DNA from: a virus
Length of the DNA stretch: 44,625 nucleotides
IMG/VR virus record: IMGVR_UViG_3300025009_000181
Coordinates: 1 to 44,625 of that record
Strand: one strand, 5' to 3'
Below are positions 38,886-44,625 of this stretch, one piece after another. The notes beneath the pieces were generated by a model. That model was not told the DNA's origin and made no database searches. It saw only the letters and a list, made by a program, of their open reading frames with translations. Each line of letters opens with the position of its first letter. The stretch's first letter is position 1. The position numbers and the translations under genes are program-made.

Positions 38886-39279
38886 TCCACTGTCACAACT
38901 AAACCCAGCACCACCACCAGTTGTTGAGCTGTCCCCCCGCAAGTACGTCCGTGTCGATATCACCATTTTTGATGCGCGGTGGCGACCGATCGAATCACAT
39001 GAAGCGTTGCTGGTAGATGAAACCGGTACGCGCCCATCCACTGGTAACGTCATCATCAACACCATGCATAACGCGTTCAAGAAGTATAAGGATAACGACA
39101 ACTACAACATGGTAATACCAAGCCGGTATCGGGGGGTGTCGCGTGATTCACAAGTTGATCGTCGGGGAGAAGAACTGCAAGCTATGCCAGCTACACCAGC
39201 ACCGGAACAAAATCTCGTGGGGGGAGGGACCGTCATCCCCGTTGATAATGGTTGTCGGGGAAGCGCCGGGTCCGATTGA
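38872..39279 (+). CDS. Hypothetical protein overlapping the polymerase gene start
   Basis: ATG 38872 follows AGGAGGTG, a strong site. The frame runs 135 residues. Residues 1-90 look coding (a Pro-rich start, then Arg-Val-Asp-Ile-Thr-Ile-Phe-Asp-Ala-Arg-Trp and Asn-Val-Ile-Ile-Asn-Thr-Met-His). The last 46 residues overlap the polymerase start in another frame and are Gly/Pro/Asp-rich, so they may be a spurious extension. It could be a small partner of the polymerase; no family recognised. Confidence 0.62.
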   Translation: MSSFDPLSQLNPAPPPVVELSPRKYVRVDITIFDARWRPIESHEALLVDETGTRPSTGNVIINTMHNAFKKYKDNDNYNMVIPSRYRGVSRDSQVDRRGEELQAMPATPAPEQNLVGGGTVIPVDNGCRGSAGSD

Positions 39280-41800
39280 GGACAAGAAAGGTAGGTGCTG
39301 GGTCGGCACCACTGGCACTGAAACCCGACACCTCTTCCGCTGTAACGACATCGACCCCATATATGACGTGTACTGGACGAATCTGGTGAAGTGCTGGCCG
39401 AAAAAGGAGGCGGATCTGACTGGTGAATGCATCGACACCTGCACTTCCGCCCACCTTTACACGGAACTCGCAACGGTCAATCCAACGGTGATTGTAGCCT
39501 TAGGTCGCCATTCCGCTTCCTTTTTCCTCGGTCGCACTGTCAGTATCGACACCGTTAACGGTATCCCGTTCCAGACCGATGATTTTGGTGTCATTCTCCC
39601 CATCATCCACCCTGCCGCTGGTTTGCGCCGTCCAGAAGATATGGTGAAGGTGCAGTACGGCTTTTCCTCCCTCCACGCTCTTCTCTGTGGCGACATTTCC
39701 CCTATCAGATACAACGACATACGGGAGCTTACGGGGGACTACTGGCTCGTTGGGGACAATGGTGATCCACCTATTTTATCTGGTGTCCCGTCCGTCATAT
39801 CGATCGACACCGAATGGGCGCAGGGGAGGCTGTTTTGTGCTACGGTTACGTCTAAACCGGGGCAAGCCTCCCTTGTTCTATCCGACAACACGCATGCCCT
39901 GTCATTCCTTGATGCGTATATCAATAACACCGCTAACTGTAAGGAGGTCGTAATACAGAACTCTCTATATGATGTCCCGATCCTGTATAACGCCGGTGTT
40001 CGCATTCCACCGGAGAAGCTCCGTGACACGATGGTGGCGGCATATTTGTTACAGTCGGAGCCACAGGGGTTGAAGGATCTCGCCTTCCGGTTGCTGCAGG
40101 TGAAGATGAACGACTACACGGACGTGGTGCGACCGTACCGGTACGAAAAGGCAATGCGGTATCTACAGCAGGTGCTTGAGTATGAGTGGCCGGATCCGGA
40201 GGAAGTACTTGAATTCAACAAGGGGGTGCCGCATGTGCGTAAGCCACAGAATATTGATCGGCTGGTCGGTAAAATCATTAAGGATGTTGAATCTGGAAAC
40301 GATGTTGACCCGTTCACTCGTTGGGAGAAGATTAGAAAAGACCGGGATCGCACCGACATTCCGCTTATCGAATACAACCTCGGGCGACTATATGACGGGG
40401 ACCTATCCGACGCCCCCATTGATACAACCCTACATTATGCATGTGGTGATAGTAACGCCACCCACCAAATTTGGCCAATACTGAAATCCCGCATCATAGC
40501 GGAGGGGATGTGGGACGTTTTTATGGTGGACATGCACGTTATCCCAATGGTGGCGGACATGATGCGGTTCGGTATTCGGGTGGATCGTGACCGTTTGGTG
40601 GAAGTCGGGGACGTGTTGTCCGCTCGTATGGATGAGATCTACACTACCATCACGTCCTTGTCCGGGTATGACTTCAATCCCGATTCCCCGGTGCAGGTCG
40701 CCTCCATCCTATACGACAAGCTCCACCTGGATGAATTTATCGACAAGCGTATGGCAAAAAAGAAAAGTGCGACAATGACGGACGATTCCGTTTTATCGCG
40801 CCTGGAGCAGCACCACCCGTGCGTTAAGTGGATTCGTGAGTATCGTGGATACAGCAAGCTGCGCTCTTCCTACGTTGACGCGCTACCAGCGAAGATCGAC
40901 CCCGATGGACGTGTTCGGGCAACGTTCCGTGTAACTCGCGTGGCCACCGGTAGGCTATCGTGCAGTGACCCGAACCTGATGGCGATGCCGGTCCGATCCG
41001 AGGAGGGGCGGTTGATTCGTGACGCGTTCCTCGCCGCAGAAGGGTGCGAGATTGGGTGTGCCGACTATTCACAGGTCGAGATGCGGTTGACGGCGGATCA
41101 AAGCCGGGACCCACGAATGTGTGAAATCTTCCTCAATGGGGAGGACATACATAACAAAACGGCATCCGCGATGTTCGGTATACCGGAGTCGAGACTGGAT
41201 GAGATGAAGCACCGGTACCCAGCTAAGCGGGTGGGATTCGGTGTGTTGAACGATATCAGTGCCACGGGGTTACAGCGCGAATTAATTGTCGGTGGTGCGG
41301 ATGAATCTGACTGGCCGATAGATCGGTGCGAGGAGCTAATTGACACGTGGTTCGACATCTATTCCGGGGTGAGAGCTTACATGGACGCAAATAGGTCGTA
41401 CGCCGCTGAACATGGGAAGATAGTCGATATGTGGGGGAGGGTGAGGTGGACCCCGTGGGCGCTGGCAAAGACGGAGTGGAAGCAGGAGGAGGGATTAAAG
41501 CAAGCCGGGAATACGCCGATCCAGTCTGGGGCGCAGGGGATAATAAAACGTGCGATGGTGAAGCTGCAACCATTATACGTACACTACCGGGAGAAGATGA
41601 AGGTACCGTACCACGTGGTACCACTGATCCAGATCCATGACGACATTGTGAGTGAGATTGATAAACGGGTGCTGGACGAATTTCAACGCAAGCAGAAACA
41701 CGTAATGGAGACGGCAGTTGCGGATAAGATGCGAATCCCGCTTGTGGTGGATTTGAAGCGTGGGGAGCGGTGGGGATCAACAAAAAAAGTGAAGTTCTAA
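39143..41800 (+). CDS. dpoZ: Family A DNA polymerase with fused uracil-DNA glycosylase and exonuclease, DpoZ-like
   Basis: This 885-residue protein has a GTG start at 39143 after GGGGGGTG. Residues 1-185 are a family 4/5 uracil-DNA glycosylase-like domain: Cys12 and Cys15, Gly-Glu-Ala-Pro-Gly-Pro-Ile-Glu-Asp at 39-47, Cys84, Cys100, and His-Pro at 156-157. Residues 210-440 are a 3'-5' exonuclease: Asp222-x-Glu224, Asn273 ... Asp277, Tyr432-x3-Asp436. Residues 450-885 are the polymerase: motif A Asp641-Tyr-Ser-Gln, O-helix Arg691-x3-Lys695-x3-Phe699, motif C His832-Asp-Asp. The O-helix has Asn703-Asp704 where PolA has Tyr-Gly. With purZ and mazZ present it is probably the dZTP-preferring polymerase, but this is inference. 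Confidence 0.88.
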   Translation: MIHKLIVGEKNCKLCQLHQHRNKISWGEGPSSPLIMVVGEAPGPIEDKKGRCWVGTTGTETRHLFRCNDIDPIYDVYWTNLVKCWPKKEADLTGECIDTCTSAHLYTELATVNPTVIVALGRHSASFFLGRTVSIDTVNGIPFQTDDFGVILPIIHPAAGLRRPEDMVKVQYGFSSLHALLCGDISPIRYNDIRELTGDYWLVGDNGDPPILSGVPSVISIDTEWAQGRLFCATVTSKPGQASLVLSDNTHALSFLDAYINNTANCKEVVIQNSLYDVPILYNAGVRIPPEKLRDTMVAAYLLQSEPQGLKDLAFRLLQVKMNDYTDVVRPYRYEKAMRYLQQVLEYEWPDPEEVLEFNKGVPHVRKPQNIDRLVGKIIKDVESGNDVDPFTRWEKIRKDRDRTDIPLIEYNLGRLYDGDLSDAPIDTTLHYACGDSNATHQIWPILKSRIIAEGMWDVFMVDMHVIPMVADMMRFGIRVDRDRLVEVGDVLSARMDEIYTTITSLSGYDFNPDSPVQVASILYDKLHLDEFIDKRMAKKKSATMTDDSVLSRLEQHHPCVKWIREYRGYSKLRSSYVDALPAKIDPDGRVRATFRVTRVATGRLSCSDPNLMAMPVRSEEGRLIRDAFLAAEGCEIGCADYSQVEMRLTADQSRDPRMCEIFLNGEDIHNKTASAMFGIPESRLDEMKHRYPAKRVGFGVLNDISATGLQRELIVGGADESDWPIDRCEELIDTWFDIYSGVRAYMDANRSYAAEHGKIVDMWGRVRWTPWALAKTEWKQEEGLKQAGNTPIQSGAQGIIKRAMVKLQPLYVHYREKMKVPYHVVPLIQIHDDIVSEIDKRVLDEFQRKQKHVMETAVADKMRIPLVVDLKRGERWGSTKKVKF

Positions 41801-41827
41801 TTGTAATAAAAGAGGGGGTAAACACCA

Positions 41828-42040
41828 ATGAAGGCAATAATAATAGAAGAGGTGCGATTCGTAGAGATTTTAGAGTCCCTGAAGTATGAAAGTGAACGTA
41901 TGGTTCATTCAAGCAATGCGCCTGAACGTCTTGGGGTTTCCAAACAAGTGTGGTCCGTCGCTGTACATGAAGTGCATAGTAATTTTCATTACCACCTTGT
42001 CCGATGGATGCAGGGTCACGGGGCGTCTTGCACAAGATAG
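41828..42040 (+). CDS. Small hypothetical protein after the polymerase
   Basis: This 70-residue protein starts at ATG 41828 (GAGGGGG upstream). The first half is a helix with Ile-Ile-Ile-Glu-Glu-Val-Arg-Phe-Val-Glu-Ile-Leu. The second half has Val-Trp-Ser-Val-Ala-Val-His-Glu-Val-His and several His, then Gly-His-Gly-Ala-Ser-Cys. The His cluster could bind metal. It is the last gene of the rightward block, just before the bidirectional terminator. Confidence 0.58.
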   Translation: MKAIIIEEVRFVEILESLKYESERMVHSSNAPERLGVSKQVWSVAVHEVHSNFHYHLVRWMQGHGASCTR

Positions 42041-42065
42041 ATCGGGGGAGTGGTTCAATAAAAGT

Positions 42066-42099
42066 GTGGCGGTCGGCTGATTCGGGGTCCGACCGCCAC
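42066..42099. terminator. Bidirectional terminator between converging operons
   Basis: GTGGCGGTCGG at 42066-42076 pairs with CCGACCGCCAC at 42089-42099 (11 perfect pairs, 12-base loop). Leftward it is followed by ACTTTTATT. It lies between the rightward gene ending at 42040 and the leftward late operon ending at 42141. Confidence 0.85.
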
Positions 42100-42140
42100 T
42101 CCCATCATTGGTTCCAGTACCACAACCTCCTGTTTTATTT

Positions 42141-42326
42141 TTAATTCCCGTTGTTGTTTACTTTCAGCAAACCATCCCGCACGAAAATCGCGAGGACTCC
42201 CTGCACCCCTGTCATGATCGCCTCCCCCGGTGACATCACACCAGAGAAATAACCGGCGACGGCGGCGAGGATAGCACCAATACCGCCTTTGAAAGTCTTC
42301 GTTCCAACCAGTCCCTTAATGTCCAC
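42141..42326 (-). CDS. Small holin-like membrane protein
   Basis: This 61-residue protein has a GTG start at 42326, six bases after AAGGAGG. It has two hydrophobic stretches: Gly-Ala-Ile-Leu-Ala-Ala-Val-Ala-Gly-Tyr-Phe at about 17-27 and Gly-Val-Gln-Gly-Val-Leu-Ala-Ile-Phe-Val at about 40-49. It starts Lys-Thr-Phe and ends near Val-Arg-Asp-Gly-Leu. This Lys-Thr-Phe ... Phe-x-Arg-Asp-Gly layout recurs in small phage membrane proteins annotated as holin-like. It is the last gene of the late operon. Pore formation is inferred. Confidence 0.7.
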   Translation of the reverse strand: MDIKGLVGTKTFKGGIGAILAAVAGYFSGVMSPGEAIMTGVQGVLAIFVRDGLLKVNNNGN

Positions 42327-42483
42327 TTAACACCTCCTTATGCTTTATTATCTTCTTCAACACCAATACCGACAATTCTAACGCAATGGAACAATAACCG
42401 CAAGGACCCTCATTCCCACATTTCCTACCACAAAATGGACATGTGTAGAGACAGGGTTTGACGTTACAGTCCACTGTTTTCAT
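42316..42483 (-). CDS. Small Cys-rich protein
   Basis: ATG 42483 overlaps the previous stop (ATGA). The 55-residue product has Cys at residues 6, 11, 15, 18, 22, 28 and 31, including Cys-x2-Cys-Gly-Arg-Lys-Cys and Cys-Gly-Tyr-Cys, so two metal sites are likely. A C-terminal helix (Leu-Val-Leu-Lys-Lys-Ile-Ile) overlaps the holin-like start by 11 bases and carries its ribosome site. The conserved coupling suggests it is a real gene despite its size. Function unknown. Confidence 0.62.
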   Translation of the reverse strand: MKTVDCNVKPCLYTCPFCGRKCGNEGPCGYCSIALELSVLVLKKIIKHKEVLSGH

Positions 42484-42767
42484 TGTATTACACCAGCTAT
42501 CGCCGCTTTAACTGCAGCCTCTATTATAAACCCGACGATGGCATCCTTCTTATATCCTAAAACGGTAAAAGCACCAAGTGCGAAAATAGCAACATAAACG
42601 ATATGCTTACGCCTCACATATCGTTGGTCACATGATAACTGGCGACCATGGCAAGTTCGACACAATGATAGTAACGCTTGATGAGTCGCCCATTCCCGGT
42701 GTTCAGGGGAGAAACCCATAAATCGCTCTTCCGTTATTTCATCGAATTTGATGTCACCGTTTGCCAT
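42480..42767 (-). CDS. Small membrane protein with Cys motif
   Basis: This 95-residue protein starts at ATG 42767, preceded by GGAG at six bases; the ATG at 42779 contains that site. Residues 30-45 contain Leu-Cys-Arg-Thr-Cys-His-Gly-Arg-x3-Cys, a compact Cys3-His site. Then one or two hydrophobic helices follow (Val-Tyr-Val-Ala-Ile-Phe-Ala-Leu-Gly-Ala-Phe-Thr-Val and Ala-Ile-Val-Gly-Phe-Ile-Ile). It lies between the beta-helix gene and the holin-like gene; a role in lysis or superinfection control is possible. Confidence 0.66.
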   Translation of the reverse strand: MANGDIKFDEITEERFMGFSPEHREWATHQALLSLCRTCHGRQLSCDQRYVRRKHIVYVAIFALGAFTVLGYKKDAIVGFIIEAAVKAAIAGVIQ

Positions 42768-42816
42768 TATCTGCTCCATTCTCAAAGAAGGTGCGTAACC
42801 AAGTTTATTTCCTACC

Positions 42817-44619
42817 CTACGGCAGCAGGGGCTTTGCGCGTAGGCGGTGGGTTGCCGGTGCCGGAGCCTCCCCCTCCGCATACTCAAACGCCCCGATGTC
42901 CCATGTTGACCCGCGCAATACCCCCTTTAAATCTCTTGTAAACAGTGATGCTTGGGACGTTCCTGTGTCACGCGCTGGAGATGTCGATTGCAGGGTAAAA
43001 TCGTTTGTCGCAACATTAGTAAAAAGAGGGTCGGCAGTAATTGGAGAAGTGTCAAAAGTCGGTGGGGTTACCGTGGTCGATCTCCAGATATTGGTTGTGA
43101 TTACAGTCGGAGTTTTTAACGCTGAATCGAAATGCCACGGCTTTCCTTCGGTATCTACGATGATGTTATTTTTCCACTCATAAGTCGATGGGCCTGATGA
43201 TGTTTGTCCAGCTAAATAGGGTATCCATAATGCGCCACCGTCAACATCGTACTGTCCATAGCCATAGATAGTATTGTTGGCTACAATAAAATGCCCGCCA
43301 AGGGTCGAACCTCTAATTGCAAGAGCGTACCCTCCAGCAGTTCTTGGTAAATAATTTTTTCCAGTATTTATCAATAAATTGTTGAAGATTTTTGCGCCGA
43401 AAGTCGTTGTGTATTGAGACGCGTGGGTGACACCTATCCCCGGTCCTTCTTGGTTCTCAATCACGTTATTATAAATCAGAATGTCGTCTTGGAGATTGCC
43501 GCCACAAGTGGATGTCGTCTGTAGTTCGCATTCACCCGCCGCATATCGGACACAAGAGCCCTCATCGTACCAATGTAAACCATACCTGACCCCATTGTCG
43601 TGAACATAATTGTAAGCCAGCGTCGGAGCATAAAAATCCCACGGCCTGTAACACGATCGAATCCGAAGATAAGTTGCATGAGGCCTATTGGTAGTAAATA
43701 CATCGCCGGAATGGTGGATTTCATTCCCGATTATAACTATCCCATTAACATAATCTTCTTGGGTAGTCGGGTTCCAAAAGTCTGCACCAGCGTCTATCAT
43801 TCCATCAGAAGAACTTTCGCTGAAATTTCCTCCGTTACCATGCACATCATTGCCAATGATACGACCGAACGCTGACCCCTGTATGCCCATGCTATTATTC
43901 GTAGTCTCAATTTTAGAAACAACCCAATAATCATTAGCATATGACATATCGACCATTTTAACTGACAGGCGGGCACCTGGGTAGGGCATGATACCGTACA
44001 TGTTATTGGCTGTGCCATTAAGCTGGTTACCTGTCGACCCTCCGATTTGGATTGTCAGCAACGTGTTGACATAGCTTCCGAGAGCGTAAATAGTGTCTCC
44101 TGGATCAAGCAAGGCCGTAGTTTGAGTCAAAGCAGAAATGGTTTGCCTGGGGGCTGCGTAGGTTCCAGGCGCCCCATCGCTGCCGGTTAGAGAGACAAAC
44201 CAAAACCTGCCAGTTGACCTTGCATAAAAGTCAACTTCGTTCGAGTTTTGTCCACCAACTTTGACATAGATTTTCCCTGCACCATCGGCTGATGCTGAAA
44301 AAGCAATCTCGGTTAAAGCGAAATAAACAGTGGGCAAACTCGCAGGGCCACTCGGCAATTCCCCGTCTGAGGCCTTCCAGTAATACACATGTGCAGCTTC
44401 GCGGGATACACCCAATGAATCTTTATAGTAAACCTTGGATGTGCCTTGTGAAGACCCGAGCCCATTGCCCCATATAGTCACAATCGCACCTTCACCCAGG
44501 CTATCGCCAAGTCCGCTCTTGAGTCCGTCGGTGATATCCTGGAACGCTATGTATGGGTCTGCCGAAGCTATCGCCGGGATCAATAACAATAGAGCAACTA
44601 ATCGAAGTAGTTGTTTCAT
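42817..44619 (-). CDS. Exported beta-helix spike-like protein
   Basis: This 600-residue protein starts at ATG 44619. Residues 1-20 are a clear Sec signal peptide (Lys-Gln-Leu-Leu-Arg-Leu-Val-Ala, cleaved after Ala-Ser-Ala). Residues 25-130 resemble an IPT/TIG-type Ig fold with Val-Thr-Ile-Trp-Gly-Asn-Gly-Leu. Residues 140-560 are a right-handed parallel beta-helix, starting Phe-Trp-Phe-Val-Ser-Leu-Thr-Gly-Ser-Asp-Gly and containing repeated Asn/Gly strands, as in pectate-lyase-like depolymerases. It ends with Trp-Asp-Ile-Gly-Ala-Phe-Glu-Tyr, a choice-anchor-like ending. A signal peptide is unusual for a tail spike. DNA is AT-richer than neighbours. Polysaccharide binding or cleavage is inferred. 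Confidence 0.82.
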   Translation of the reverse strand: MKQLLRLVALLLLIPAIASADPYIAFQDITDGLKSGLGDSLGEGAIVTIWGNGLGSSQGTSKVYYKDSLGVSREAAHVYYWKASDGELPSGPASLPTVYFALTEIAFSASADGAGKIYVKVGGQNSNEVDFYARSTGRFWFVSLTGSDGAPGTYAAPRQTISALTQTTALLDPGDTIYALGSYVNTLLTIQIGGSTGNQLNGTANNMYGIMPYPGARLSVKMVDMSYANDYWVVSKIETTNNSMGIQGSAFGRIIGNDVHGNGGNFSESSSDGMIDAGADFWNPTTQEDYVNGIVIIGNEIHHSGDVFTTNRPHATYLRIRSCYRPWDFYAPTLAYNYVHDNGVRYGLHWYDEGSCVRYAAGECELQTTSTCGGNLQDDILIYNNVIENQEGPGIGVTHASQYTTTFGAKIFNNLLINTGKNYLPRTAGGYALAIRGSTLGGHFIVANNTIYGYGQYDVDGGALWIPYLAGQTSSGPSTYEWKNNIIVDTEGKPWHFDSALKTPTVITTNIWRSTTVTPPTFDTSPITADPLFTNVATNDFTLQSTSPARDTGTSQASLFTRDLKGVLRGSTWDIGAFEYAEGEAPAPATHRLRAKPLLP

Positions 44620-44625
44620 ATTATG
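44616..44625 (-). other. End of the junction-spanning gene from 1-704
   Basis: Read leftward from base 1 into 44625, the open frame gives GTC ATA ATA TGA, so the gene stops at 44616-44618. Its TGA overlaps the ATG at 44619 as ATGA. This supports a circular or permuted genome. It cannot be proven without reads that span the ends. Confidence 0.7.

Noticed and set aside
1-44625. tRNA or rRNA genes and integration functions
   Set aside because: No cloverleaf-like or rRNA-like sequence and no integrase or excisionase set was recognised; the single winged-helix protein alone does not indicate lysogeny.

Overview
The window looks like the whole genome of a short-tailed (podovirus-type) lytic phage of a Gram-negative bacterium. 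It encodes an N4-gp56-type major capsid protein, a portal, a large terminase, tail-tube proteins and very large internal virion proteins, and no integrase, ribosomal RNA, tRNA or housekeeping gene was seen. The two ends appear to join. A leftward gene open at base 1 reads across the end-to-start junction, meets a stop three codons past the junction codon, and that TGA overlaps by ATGA the start codon of the leftward gene at 44619. The 44,625 bp are therefore probably a complete circular or circularly permuted genome. I saw no phage RNA polymerase, so host polymerase is probably used.

Layout. Positions 22376 down to 1, continuing through the junction from 44619 down to 42141, form one leftward late block: DNA-binding/terminase genes, portal, scaffold, coat, connector/tail genes, tail fibre, internal virion proteins (one with an ADP-ribosyltransferase-like domain), three exported proteins including a beta-helix spike-like protein, and a short membrane/lysis-like cassette. 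Positions 23097 to 29470 run rightward and hold many small early genes, often with Cys-x2-Cys motifs. Positions 30950 down to 29467 form a short leftward pair ending in purZ. Positions 31350 to 42040 run rightward and carry replication, recombination and nucleotide genes.

Main biological theme. The genome carries the genes for replacing adenine with 2-aminoadenine (Z) in DNA. PurZ has the diagnostic Ser in place of the catalytic Asp of PurA, there is a MazZ-like MazG pyrophosphohydrolase, and there is a DpoZ-like family A polymerase. The polymerase is fused to an N-terminal uracil-DNA glycosylase domain and has an altered O-helix. No DatZ-type HD phosphohydrolase was recognised. Nearby are a DinG/XPD-like Fe-S helicase, a Cas4/RecB-like nuclease, a Sak4-like ATPase, an ERCC4-type nuclease and a nucleoside-deoxyribosyltransferase-like protein.

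Regulation. Two textbook sigma-54 promoters (TGGCAC-N5-TTGCA) precede the two halves of the early region. Each has a TCTATAGA element about 100 bp upstream, which suggests that early transcription depends on host RpoN and an enhancer-binding protein. A perfect sigma-70-like promoter (TTGACT-17-TATAAT) lies at 27280. Early genes from 23097 to 24271 are each separated by a GC-rich hairpin followed by an A/C-rich leader and a Shine-Dalgarno sequence. The boundary between the late and early blocks (22377 to 23096) carries six GTTAACCG-type repeats and a 16-bp inverted repeat, making it a candidate origin, packaging or control region.
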